From the NCBI RefSeq assembly GCF_965138505.1, contig NZ_CBCSCO010000005.1, positions 124,001 to 188,000 of the forward strand: 64,000 bases of DNA, written 5' to 3'. This document shows, in pieces, positions 6,988 to 15,121 of the stretch. The notes under the pieces are model-generated. The model ran no database searches. It saw only the letters and a program-made list of their open reading frames with translations, and had not been told where the DNA came from. The stretch is from Litorimonas haliclonae (GTDB lineage Bacteria > Pseudomonadota > Alphaproteobacteria > Caulobacterales > Maricaulaceae). The position numbers and the translations under genes were made by a program. The first letter of the stretch is position 1. Each line of letters opens with the position of its first letter.

Positions 6988-9732
6988 CTATTCCAGCTCG
7001 CGTTCGATCATTTCGACGGTGAAACACTCGATCTGGTCGCCTTTGCGAAGGTCGTGATAGCCTTCAAAGCCCATACCGCATTCCATACCGGCTTGAACTT
7101 TCGGAACTTCGTCCTTGAAACGTTTCAAGGTGGAGAGCTCGCCTTCATGGATAACAACGTCATCGCGAAGGAGGCGCACACCAGAGCCGCGTTCGACACG
7201 ACCTTCTGTGACTTTACACCCGGCGACCTTGCCAAGCTTGGAGATATTGAAGACCTCGAGGATTTCGGCGTAACCGATAAAGGTTTCACGGCGTTCCGCT
7301 TTCAACATGCCGGAAAGCGCGCCTTTGATCTCTTCGAGAAGGTCGTAAATAATAGAATAATAACGAATTTCCACGCCTTCACGCTCCGCCAAATCTTTGG
7401 CCTGGCGATTGGCCCGGACATTAAAGGCAATAATCGGCGCCCCTGATGTCATGGCCAACTGAACGTCGGATTCTGAGATGCCGCCGGCTGAGGCATAAAC
7501 AACCCGCGCCGTGACTTCATCATTTCCCATCTGTTCGAGTGAGGTCTTAATCGCTTCGGCAGACCCTTGAACGTCGGCTTTAACGAGTAACGGCATTTCG
7601 GAAACTTCATTGTTATTCAGTTTCGCCATCATTTGTTCCATGGAGGCCATGGCAGATGGACCGGCGGCAGATTTATCTTTAGCCAGCTGTTTCCGGTAAT
7701 TTGTCAGCTCCCGGGCACGAGGCTCGGATTCAACGACCGCAAAAGGTTCACCCGGCTGCGGCGCGCCGTCCAGACCCATAACTTCGACAGGTGTCGAAGG
7801 TCCGGCCTGTTTCAGCTTTTTATTCCGCTCATCGGTGAGGGCTTTGACTTTACCCCAATATTCCCCGGCCACGACGATCTGGCCGCGTTTCAGCGTGCCA
7901 CGTTTGACGAGGAAGGTGGAGACAGGGCCTCGGCCTTTTTCGATTTTGGATTCGATGACCAAACCGTCGGCATTGCGCTTCGGGTTGGCTTTCAATTCCA
8001 TCAATTCAGCCTGAATAGTGATCGCCTCGGCCAGGTCATCTAAACCGGTTTTCTTCAGGGCAGAGACCTGAACCGCTTGCGTTTCGCCTGACATGCTTTC
8101 GGTGATCACATTATGCTGCAACAGATCTGTCTCAACCTTTTGCGGATTGGCCTCATAGGCGTCCATTTTGTTGATCGCGACAATAATCGGTGTTTCAGCG
8201 GCTTGAGCGTATTTAATAGACTCGATTGTCTGAGGCATGATGCCATCATCGGCCGCCACAACCAGCACAACAATATCCACGGCTTCCGCGCCGCGAGTCC
8301 GCATTTCAGAGAAGGCCGCATGACCGGGTGTATCCAGAACAGTGATGGTTTCACCGGATTTCAGCTTCAATTGATAGGCACCAATATGCTGGGTAATCCC
8401 GCCTGCTTCGCCTGCGGCGACATCGGTGGCGCGCAAAGCGTCGAGCAGAGATGTTTTGCCATGGTCAACGTGACCCATAACGGCAATCACCGGAGCGCGT
8501 GGCTTGCGGTCTTTTTCATCCGAAGGTGTGTCATCAATGATAAAGTTTTCTTCGACATCGGAATCGGCCACCCGTTTCACAGTATGACCGAAATCCTCAA
8601 CGATGAGCTGCGCTGTGTCCGCATCGACCATATCGTTGATTTTCATCATCTGACCTTCTTGCATCAGATATTTTACAACATCGGCGCCGCGTTCGGCCAT
8701 ACGGTTGGCGAGGTCGGCAATCGAAATAACTTCGGGAATAGTCACTTCACGTTGGACTTTTTCGCGTTGTCCACCTCCGCCTTTCTGGCGTTGCTTTTCG
8801 CGCTCACGTGCCCGCTTCATAGAGGCGAGAGAGCGCTGACGTTCATCATCACCGGAAAGAGCAGAAACGATTGTCAATTTACCGCGGCGGCGCTTTTGCT
8901 CACCTTTTGAACGGGTTGGTGGCGGGGCATTGCCGCGCTTCTTCTTCACACGACCACCGGCTTTTTCGAGCTCGGTCATGTTTTCTTCGTTCTTTTCGCG
9001 ATTTAGAGGAGACCCGACAGGCTTACGGGCATTACGTGCCTCCGCCTCTTTTTTCCGGCGCTCTTCCTCTTCTTCTTCCATACGGCGAAGTTCGGCTTGC
9101 TCAGCCTCTTGCTTCTTGCGTTCGAGCGCGTCTTGTTCCTCGCGCATACGTTTTTGCCGCTCTTCTTCTTCAGCCTTACGGCGTGCCTGGCGTTCGGCTT
9201 GTTCGGCTTGCGCTTTTTGCAGAGCGGCCTGACGGCGCTTATATTCGGCAACGGAAACGCCCATGGCGCGTGCGGCTGCGTTCACATCTACGGGTTTAGG
9301 CGGAGGCGGAGCAATGGCAGGCTTAAGCTTTGGCGCCGGTTTTTTCGTTTCCGACGCAGGAGCCTCAGAAGCTTTCGGCTTTTCTGATTTCTTTGCAATC
9401 GGCGTCTCGTCCCGCTCGACTTTATTCGATTTCGGGCGCGGAATCGGCTTGGGCCGCTCAATATTTGGAACAGCTGGTTTTGCTTCTGCCGATTTTTTCG
9501 GAGCGCTAGTCTCTGTTTCTTTATTCACAGATGGGGCCGGGGGCTTAATTTTCGGCCCGGCATTGGACGCACCCGGTTTTTTTGCGCCGGGTTTAACCAA
9601 AATCTTTTTCTTCTTCTCGACCACAACAGCAGAGGTCCGTCCACGAGTCGGACCGCGTCCGCCTTTATTTAGCGTCAAAGGACGCCTTGCGGGCTTTTTG
9701 TCTGCCGGTTTATTATCAGAGGTATCGTTCAT
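6988..9732 (-). CDS. infB: Translation initiation factor IF-2
   Basis: GTPase that places initiator tRNA on the 30S subunit and promotes subunit joining. An in-frame ATG 30 bases upstream (9762) gives a longer reading, but the start at 9732 (MNDTSDNKPADKK) is preferred because AGAAAG lies 6 bases ahead and alphaproteobacterial IF-2 proteins begin this way. The 914-residue protein has a roughly 330-residue low-complexity Pro/Lys/Glu-rich N-terminus with a charged coiled coil (EEEERQKRMREEQDALERKK), then the IF2_N motif. The G domain has GHVDHGKTSLLDAL (G1), DTPGHAAF (G3) and INKMD (G4), followed by the C1 and C2 domains. Confidence 0.98.
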   Translation of the reverse strand: MNDTSDNKPADKKPARRPLTLNKGGRGPTRGRTSAVVVEKKKKILVKPGAKKPGASNAGPKIKPPAPSVNKETETSAPKKSAEAKPAVPNIERPKPIPRPKSNKVERDETPIAKKSEKPKASEAPASETKKPAPKLKPAIAPPPPKPVDVNAAARAMGVSVAEYKRRQAALQKAQAEQAERQARRKAEEEERQKRMREEQDALERKKQEAEQAELRRMEEEEEERRKKEAEARNARKPVGSPLNREKNEENMTELEKAGGRVKKKRGNAPPPTRSKGEQKRRRGKLTIVSALSGDDERQRSLASMKRAREREKQRQKGGGGQREKVQREVTIPEVISIADLANRMAERGADVVKYLMQEGQMMKINDMVDADTAQLIVEDFGHTVKRVADSDVEENFIIDDTPSDEKDRKPRAPVIAVMGHVDHGKTSLLDALRATDVAAGEAGGITQHIGAYQLKLKSGETITVLDTPGHAAFSEMRTRGAEAVDIVVLVVAADDGIMPQTIESIKYAQAAETPIIVAINKMDAYEANPQKVETDLLQHNVITESMSGETQAVQVSALKKTGLDDLAEAITIQAELMELKANPKRNADGLVIESKIEKGRGPVSTFLVKRGTLKRGQIVVAGEYWGKVKALTDERNKKLKQAGPSTPVEVMGLDGAPQPGEPFAVVESEPRARELTNYRKQLAKDKSAAGPSAMASMEQMMAKLNNNEVSEMPLLVKADVQGSAEAIKTSLEQMGNDEVTARVVYASAGGISESDVQLAMTSGAPIIAFNVRANRQAKDLAEREGVEIRYYSIIYDLLEEIKGALSGMLKAERRETFIGYAEILEVFNISKLGKVAGCKVTEGRVERGSGVRLLRDDVVIHEGELSTLKRFKDEVPKVQAGMECGMGFEGYHDLRKGDQIECFTVEMIERELE

Positions 9733-9870
9733 CAGTATCTTTCTGTTGAAGGGGACGGTCATAACTCCGCTGCCTTCGGATGGGTCCGGTTTTATCCGGC
9801 CTTTTTTAGAGCGCGTAACCTAACGCCCGCACTCACAAATTCAACACTCAAAAGCGGCTTTCAGGCCCCT

Positions 9871-10566
9871 TTATTCTTCTTTTGGCTTCACTTCATGGGC
9901 ATAGTCATCCCAATCGGTAGGCACCAAGGCGACGAAGCCCGAAAGCCTGTGCGCTTCTTCTCTTAGGCGGCGGCTCAATTTGCCTCGCCCTATCCCTGCA
10001 TGAACCAGTTTGTCCCGGCCCATTATATCGCCCAGCTCTAGGGCTGTAAAACAGCCTATGACCGGCGGGTCATTCAGTTCCATTTCGCGGGCGACTGCGC
10101 GCGAAAGCGTGCGGATTTTTCCGCGGCCGTCCGACGCGCCGTCAAGCGCTTCAACCCTAAACCCCAAAGCTCCATCCCGGGCCTGGGCAATCACTTGATC
10201 AAACCCCAGAGCTATCCGGCCTGATTTTTTGGCCATGGACAGCAATCCGAGAACGGACCGCTTTAAACCATCTTTGACGAGCCCAACCAGATTGTCCGGC
10301 ACGGTGACTTTGGATTTAAAGCCGCGAGGGAATGCCCCTGACTTAATCGCCTTTTCGAGATTTTCAAGATCAGCACTGACCCAAACCCCTCTTCCGGGCA
10401 ATTTTCCGGTGATATCCGGCACCACATTATTTTCCGGATCACGTACAAAGCGGATCATATCCGCCGGGTCGCGCACCAGATTTTGCGCAATACATTTTCG
10501 CTCACGCGATTTGTGACCCCGGCGATCGGGGCCAAATTCTTCTATTTCTTCTTCGGGCGTCATCAA
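9871..10566 (-). CDS. ylxR: YlxR (DUF448) RNA-binding protein with C-terminal L7Ae-like domain
   Basis: A 231-residue protein. The N-terminal 90 residues match the YlxR/DUF448 fold (RKCIAQNLVRDPADMIRFV, GRGVWV), and the second half (LLSMAKKSGRIALGFDQV) matches the L7Ae/L30e-like RNA-binding domain. The two-domain form is usual in alphaproteobacteria and sits between nusA and infB. YlxR is a nucleoid- or RNA-associated regulator in other bacteria, including an influence on RNase P, but its role here is unproved. It starts 21 bases after the nusA stop. Confidence 0.9.
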   Translation of the reverse strand: MMTPEEEIEEFGPDRRGHKSRERKCIAQNLVRDPADMIRFVRDPENNVVPDITGKLPGRGVWVSADLENLEKAIKSGAFPRGFKSKVTVPDNLVGLVKDGLKRSVLGLLSMAKKSGRIALGFDQVIAQARDGALGFRVEALDGASDGRGKIRTLSRAVAREMELNDPPVIGCFTALELGDIMGRDKLVHAGIGRGKLSRRLREEAHRLSGFVALVPTDWDDYAHEVKPKEE

Positions 10567-10587
10567 TCTGGCCCTCAGCTTAGCGCG

Positions 10588-12237
10588 TTACGCGCTCTCG
10601 AAAAGGTTTTCGGCGGTAATCACCGGATTGCCTTCTTCGTCCAGCTCGACGTCTTCCTCTTCCTCCAGAGCAGAGGCTTCGATCCAGCCAGCCTGAACAC
10701 GGGCTTGCATGATGAGGTTTGTCGCCTCTTCATTCGTCAGACCCATATGCTCAATCATGCCGTCTTCATGAATGCGCTCACCGTCCTTATATTCGGTGTA
10801 ACCATTCAGATCGTCCGGCACGAGGCCTGCCACGTCTTCGACCGTCTTGATGTCGTTCTGGCCAAAGATAACCGCCATAGGTAGAGTAACGCCCTCGATT
10901 TCGAGAACTTCGTCTTCAACGCCGGCCTCAACACGGGCGGCGTCTTGCTCGGCGGCAATCTTGTCGAGATATTCGCGGGCGCGCGTCTGTAGCTCTTCAG
11001 CCGTTTCTTCATCGAACCCGTCGATAGAGGTCAGATCGTCAAGTGCGACATAGCCGACCTCTTCCATCGTCTCGAAGCCTTCGGAAACGAGAAGCTGCGC
11101 AACCATTTCATCAACATCCAGACCTGTGATGAACAGCTCTGAACGCTCTTGGAATTCTTTCTGGCGACGCTCGGATTCTTGCGCTTCGGTCAGGATATCC
11201 AAAGCCCAGCCTGAAAGCTGAGAGGCAAGGCGGACATTCTGGCCGCGGCGGCCAATGGCCAAGGAAAGCTGCTCTTCGGGCACAACAACTTCGATACGGC
11301 CGTCGGCTTCGTCGATGACCACTTTCGTGACTTCGGCGGGCTGCAGAGCGTTGACGATGAATGTCCCCATATCTTCTGTGTAAGGAATGATGTCGATACG
11401 TTCGCCTTGCAGTTCGTTGACAACCGCCTGAACGCGGGAGCCGCGCATACCGACGCAGGCCCCGACGGGATCAATGGAACTGTCAGAGGAGTAAACAGCG
11501 ATTTTTGCGCGGGAGCCGGGATCGCGGGCGACAGAAACGATTTGGATAACGCCTTCGTAAACTTCGGGAACTTCCTGGGCAAAGAGTTGCGCCATGAATT
11601 GCGGGTGAGCGCGGGACAGGAAGATTTGTGATCCGCGAGGCTCTTCGCGTACGTCCATGATATAGGCGCGGATGCGGTCGCCGCCTTTGACGTTTTCACG
11701 CGGCAGGGTCTGATCGCGGCGGATAACGCCTTCGGCTCGGCCAAGGTCAACAATGATGTGGCCATATTCGACGCGTTTGACGATACCGTTGATGATTTCG
11801 CCGACGCGGTCTTTGAATTCTGTGTATTGACGGGCGCGTTCGGCGTCGCGGATTTTACCCATGATGATCTGCTTGGACATTTGCGCCTGAACCCGGCCAA
11901 ACTCCAGCGGCGGCAATTCTGTTGTAATCAGGTCGCCGACTTGCGCGTCTGGGTTATCGAGATGCGCCGTGGAAAGCGGCGTCTGCACGCTCTCATTTTC
12001 GATTTCGGCGTCATCTTCGACAATCGTAATGACGCGGCGAAGCGTTTGCTCACCTGTATTGGGGTCCAGCTTGGCGCGGATATCCAGCTCTGCGCCGTAA
12101 CGCAGGCGCGCAGCCTTTTGGATCGCTTCTTCAATGGCTTCCAGGACGATGGATTGATCAATGGATTTCTCGTCTGCGACCGCTTTGGCGATCTGCAAGA
12201 GTTCGAGTTTATTAGCGGCAATTCCGTTCGTGGACAT
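10588..12237 (-). CDS. nusA: Transcription termination/antitermination factor NusA
   Basis: RNA polymerase-associated factor for pausing, intrinsic termination and rRNA antitermination. The 549-residue protein has the N-terminal RNAP-binding region (EAIEEAIQKAARLRYG), an S1 domain (GEIINGIVKRVEYGHIIVDL, near 138), KH1 (GACVGMRGSRVQAVVNEL) and KH2 (AIGRRGQNVRLASQLSGW). Two C-terminal acidic helix-hairpin repeats follow. The acidic tail ends LFESA. Its ATG overlaps the rimP stop codon by one base (TAATG), so translation is probably coupled. Confidence 0.98.
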   Translation of the reverse strand: MSTNGIAANKLELLQIAKAVADEKSIDQSIVLEAIEEAIQKAARLRYGAELDIRAKLDPNTGEQTLRRVITIVEDDAEIENESVQTPLSTAHLDNPDAQVGDLITTELPPLEFGRVQAQMSKQIIMGKIRDAERARQYTEFKDRVGEIINGIVKRVEYGHIIVDLGRAEGVIRRDQTLPRENVKGGDRIRAYIMDVREEPRGSQIFLSRAHPQFMAQLFAQEVPEVYEGVIQIVSVARDPGSRAKIAVYSSDSSIDPVGACVGMRGSRVQAVVNELQGERIDIIPYTEDMGTFIVNALQPAEVTKVVIDEADGRIEVVVPEEQLSLAIGRRGQNVRLASQLSGWALDILTEAQESERRQKEFQERSELFITGLDVDEMVAQLLVSEGFETMEEVGYVALDDLTSIDGFDEETAEELQTRAREYLDKIAAEQDAARVEAGVEDEVLEIEGVTLPMAVIFGQNDIKTVEDVAGLVPDDLNGYTEYKDGERIHEDGMIEHMGLTNEEATNLIMQARVQAGWIEASALEEEEDVELDEEGNPVITAENLFESA

Positions 12238-12812
12238 TACGCGTCTCCGTCTGAAGGGTTGGTATTGTTTTTTTCAGCGGCCGCTTTGGCGGCTTCTTGG
12301 GTTTTTTCTTTGGCTTTTTGACCGGCTTCAATAAGCTCGTCGGTAATCATCAGCTTGGCTTCGGCAATCCACTCAAAAGGCAGGGAGGCCGTGAAGTCTT
12401 CTTCGCCGTCCAGATTGATATCGACATGGCCGTCTTCGACGCCCGCCAATATGCCGCGAAACCGTTTGCGGCCTTCGACGAGGCGGTCAAGCTCCAGCTT
12501 GGCTTTATAGCCTTCATAGGTGGTGAAATCTTCGAGGTTCGTCAAAGGTCGGTCCAGCCCGGGAGAGCTGACTTCGAGCACATAGGCATCAGAAATCGGG
12601 TCTTCGACTTCCATAATGGCCGATAGCTCGCGCGACAGGGCTTCGCAGTTTTCAACCGCCATTTGGCCATCAGAAATCCGTTCGGCCATAATTTGAACCG
12701 TCTTGCGTTTGCCCGCCATCACGCGGATGCGTACAATGCGAAGGCCAAGCTCTTCGGCAATCGGTTCGGCCAGAGCGAGAACGCGTTCGTCAGTATTTGT
12801 CTTTGTTTTCAT
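12237..12812 (-). CDS. rimP: Ribosome maturation factor RimP
   Basis: A 30S maturation factor of 191 residues. An ATG 27 bases further upstream exists, but the start at 12812 (MKTKTNTDERVLAL) is preferred because the extra residues do not resemble the family. Hallmarks are the GLRIVRIRV strand, the ENCEALSRELSAIMEVEDPI segment and the YVLEVSSPGLDRPL motif. The C-terminal SH3-like domain is followed by a Lys/Ala-rich tail. It is the first gene of the translation operon and is preceded by a promoter and a terminator-like leader hairpin. Confidence 0.96.
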   Translation of the reverse strand: MKTKTNTDERVLALAEPIAEELGLRIVRIRVMAGKRKTVQIMAERISDGQMAVENCEALSRELSAIMEVEDPISDAYVLEVSSPGLDRPLTNLEDFTTYEGYKAKLELDRLVEGRKRFRGILAGVEDGHVDINLDGEEDFTASLPFEWIAEAKLMITDELIEAGQKAKEKTQEAAKAAAEKNNTNPSDGDA

Positions 12813-12879
12813 AGACTTTGGGTCTTCATACCATCTCATATAGGGCCAAAGCGTCAGGATGTGAGCCGTTTCAAGGCAT

Positions 12880-12904
12880 AAAAAAAACGGCCCCTTGGGG
12901 GCCG
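12880..12904 (-). terminator. Intrinsic terminator inside the rimP leader (attenuator candidate)
   Basis: On the minus strand CGGCCCC/GGGGCCG pairs perfectly (the arms are 12898-12904 and 12888-12894) and is followed by eight T residues (12887-12880). It lies downstream of the promoter at 12948-12976 and 68 bases ahead of the rimP ATG. A smaller hairpin CCGCA/TGCGG (12911-12925) precedes it. Because it sits between promoter and first gene, it would have to be read through for rimP-nusA expression. Confidence 0.8.
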
Positions 12905-12947
12905 CCTGTTCCGCATCCTGTGCGGTTGGCGTCTTTTTGTTGATCGA

Positions 12948-12976
12948 TATGTAGGCGAGTTACGCGCGTTTGGCAA
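12948..12976 (-). promoter_or_regulatory. Sigma-70-type promoter of the rimP-nusA-infB operon
   Basis: Minus strand: -35 TTGCCA (12976-12971), 17-base spacer, -10 TACATA (12953-12948). The predicted start near 12941 gives a leader of about 130 bases ahead of rimP. The match is good by eye; activity is inferred. Confidence 0.6.
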
Positions 12977-12994
12977 GAGGGGATGTGTACCATA

Positions 12995-13615
12995 TCAAGA
13001 AGGGGGGTTATATCTGTTTGGTCTTTCAATTATCCGTCCTGATTCGAGAGTTATTGTTGCCGGAAGGAGGAATCTTTCATGATGCTTTCTTTGAATTTTA
13101 TGCTTTCCATCACAGATATTAAGCATTTCTGTACTGTGACCAGCGGCATATGGCGCAACAACTTTGAGCTCTTTATCTGGATAGAGCTCTTTGAAGACTT
13201 TGGCCGCTGGCACAAGATCTGAGTCTCGTGACACTATCAAGGCTCTGTCAAATTTGTTTAGAGCGGCGTCTTTAAGAAGATGAACGGCCAATTTAACGTC
13301 GGTCTCTTTTTCTTCATGTGAAGTCCATGATGATCCACAAGTGCGACAACTACGAGTTTTTTCCGAAAATCTAGCTAAGTGTGTTTGTACGCCTGTGCTT
13401 TCAAGCGCTGCTATATAGAGACGATGCCTAGCCATCTGTACTGGCTTCCAGTGAGCTAAAGCACTAAAATAATGAGTTTCAACTAATGTTTCCCGGCCTG
13501 GCAATAAAAAATTCTGTAACAAGCCTTTTAAGTCACACCATTTATGATGGTTTTGGCGTGTGTTTTTGATAGCATGATAAACATTATATCCATCAACATA
13601 GGCGGCTACACGCAT
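12995..13615 (-). CDS. NYN-domain (LabA/DUF88-like) putative ribonuclease with Cys pair insert
   Basis: A 206-residue protein opening RVAAYVDGYNVYH, the first acidic strand of the NYN/PIN-like nuclease fold. It continues with KETDVKLAVHLLKDA and the VSRDSDLVPAAKVF motif that completes the acidic metal site. Around residues 88-100 a CRTCG motif followed by a histidine suggests a small zinc-binding insert. NYN proteins are predicted to cut RNA, some in toxin-like or quality-control roles; the target here is unknown. The gene is visibly richer in A/T than its neighbours and interrupts the usual trmB-rimP neighbourhood, suggesting acquisition by transfer. It is preceded by a promoter and strong terminator hairpin. 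Confidence 0.8.
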   Translation of the reverse strand: MRVAAYVDGYNVYHAIKNTRQNHHKWCDLKGLLQNFLLPGRETLVETHYFSALAHWKPVQMARHRLYIAALESTGVQTHLARFSEKTRSCRTCGSSWTSHEEKETDVKLAVHLLKDAALNKFDRALIVSRDSDLVPAAKVFKELYPDKELKVVAPYAAGHSTEMLNICDGKHKIQRKHHERFLLPATITLESGRIIERPNRYNPPS

Positions 13616-13627
13616 AGTAAAATTCCA

Positions 13628-13667
13628 AAAAAAAACCCCACAAGCCAGAAAACTGTCTCATGGGGGC
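13628..13667 (-). terminator. Intrinsic terminator directly upstream of the NYN gene
   Basis: On the minus strand CCCCAT/GTGGGG forms the outer stem and AGACAG/CTGGCT most of the inner stem, followed by nine T residues (13636-13628). The T tract ends only 13 bases before the NYN ATG. Just 5' of it (about 13671-13695) lies another inverted repeat, CTCACG...CGTGAG, containing ACGGT/ACCGT. The arrangement could be an attenuator or the end of a separate small RNA of about 70 bases. Confidence 0.75.
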
Positions 13668-13697
13668 CTCACGGTAAACCGTAAGGGATCGTGAGAA

Positions 13698-13728
13698 GCA
13701 TATGAGTCATAAACTCTTAATAGTCAAC
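13698..13728 (-). promoter_or_regulatory. Candidate promoter for the NYN leader / small RNA
   Basis: Minus strand: TTGACT (13728-13723) as -35, with TATGCT (13703-13698, 19-base spacer) or CATATG (13705-13700, 17-base spacer) as -10. The predicted start falls at the beginning of the CTCACG inverted repeat, so the transcript would open directly with the two hairpins. No gene is seen in the rest of the 13700-13848 interval, which is A/T-rich. Confidence 0.5.
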
Positions 13729-13848
13729 TAACGGCATTCAGATTTAATGTAAATGTAACAATTAGTGATTGCTCCTAGTTTACAGAAACTGTTCGTTTAT
13801 TAGAGACATTTGGTGAGAATAGCGACCTATTGATTATAAATTTGTATC

Positions 13849-15117
13849 CTAAAACCCATAACTCAACGCGATCACGCCGCGTGTGTCTTTGGTGTTGATA
13901 TAATTCACTCCGTCGATTGAGATTTGCCGATCCTGATAATCCAGCGCCGCTGTGGCGGCTAACCCTCTGGCGATGTCGTAGCGCACGCCGATGAGTGCGG
14001 ATTTTTCTTCTTTGCCGTCTATTTCGCCGTAATGGCCTTCGGCGGAGAAGCTCCAGACGCCTTTTTTGGTGTTTATTCCGGCGGAGGTGAACCAGCGGTC
14101 GGCTTGATCGCCGTTGTTTTCCAGTTCCTCATAACCCGCGCCGATATCGTATCGCGTGCTGCCATAGACATATTCACCGACGGCGCTGACTGCGCGGGTG
14201 TCGATTTCGGTCAACCCGTCTGCCGCTGTAAACTGCCCCGTATTGTGACGGGCGGAGAGGCGGTAGTCTTTATTGCCCATAGGCCGCTGAACGCTGACGC
14301 CAATATCGTAGTTGTCGTCTTCATCGTATAACCCGCTCACCACCATGGGGCCGTAACGGCCTTGATAGCCTCCGCTCCAATTGGCGAGCGTGCCAAGTGT
14401 ATTGCTGCCTTCAAGTTCGAGCGTTGAAGCGCCGCGCCGGCGCCGCGTGTTCTCAAAAACGAGGTTAGAGACATTACCGCCAAAGACGGTGCCCCAGCTC
14501 CCGCCCGCAAAGACAGCGACCTGGTCGTCATAATCGACGCCGTTATTTTCAATGCCGCTCCCGGCGTAAAGCGCGCCCAAAGTGAGGCGGTTAGGCAGCT
14601 GCGTCTCGGCGCTGATTTGGAAATTGCCTTCGACCGAGGCGTCGAGATCATTGTCATTTTTAAAGCTATAGCTCAGCGGGGTATCGACCCGGCCGCGCAG
14701 CAGGAATGTGGTGTCGCCGATTTCCTTGGCCAGCGGCGCCTCGAAGAAGTTGAGCGTTTCATAATTCAAATTAATTAACGAGCGGCGAGGAGCGCCGGCG
14801 CGGGCCTGATAAGCTCTATTATACCCATACCCTCTATTTGCGTAATTCCTCGGCGCATATTCTTGTTGCGGCCCGCCCCTAAGCCCTAATTGAGCGGCGG
14901 TCTGAGGGTTTGCATATTGAGGCGCATTTCCGTTTTGAACGGGATAATATCCAGGCTGATGAGGGGGCTGATAGCCGTAAGCGCCATAGCCTTGGGGCGC
15001 GGCGTAAGGCTGATTGTGCGCCTGCATTTTTTGCGTCGCGAAATCATAAGGGTTAGAACAACCCGTTGCGACGAAGGCGGCGAGAGCAGGAAAAATCAGT
15101 TTGAATACCGTTTTCAT
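13849..15117 (-). CDS. Outer-membrane beta-barrel-like lipoprotein of unknown function
   Basis: The start is placed at 15117 (MKTVFKLIFPALAAF) because it yields a clean lipoprotein signal with lipobox FVATGC and Ser at +2, which favours outer-membrane sorting; upstream codons read as non-signal sequence. The mature protein (about 400 residues) has a Tyr/Gln/Pro-rich stretch (roughly residues 30-110). It then shows alternating short strands typical of a porin-like barrel (LGALYAGSGIENNGVDYDD, SARHNTGQF) and ends in LSYGF, with the C-terminal Phe used for barrel insertion. I do not recognise a named family. It starts 4 bases after the haloperoxidase-like stop, so the two are probably one operon. 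Confidence 0.72.
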   Translation of the reverse strand: MKTVFKLIFPALAAFVATGCSNPYDFATQKMQAHNQPYAAPQGYGAYGYQPPHQPGYYPVQNGNAPQYANPQTAAQLGLRGGPQQEYAPRNYANRGYGYNRAYQARAGAPRRSLINLNYETLNFFEAPLAKEIGDTTFLLRGRVDTPLSYSFKNDNDLDASVEGNFQISAETQLPNRLTLGALYAGSGIENNGVDYDDQVAVFAGGSWGTVFGGNVSNLVFENTRRRRGASTLELEGSNTLGTLANWSGGYQGRYGPMVVSGLYDEDDNYDIGVSVQRPMGNKDYRLSARHNTGQFTAADGLTEIDTRAVSAVGEYVYGSTRYDIGAGYEELENNGDQADRWFTSAGINTKKGVWSFSAEGHYGEIDGKEEKSALIGVRYDIARGLAATAALDYQDRQISIDGVNYINTKDTRGVIALSYGF

Positions 15118-15121
15118 CTCT

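Noticed and set aside
8113..8910. Plus-strand frame of 265 codons inside infB
   Set aside because: Antisense to the conserved IF-2 G domain; not a separate gene.
9732..9762. Longer IF-2 start at 9762
   Set aside because: GGAG is only 2 bases from that ATG, and the extra 10 residues do not resemble the family; 9732 has AGAAAG at 6 bases.
12906..12994. tRNA gene ahead of rimP (metY-type)
   Set aside because: The interval is occupied by promoter and hairpin; no cloverleaf or T-arm GTTCGA-type sequence is present.
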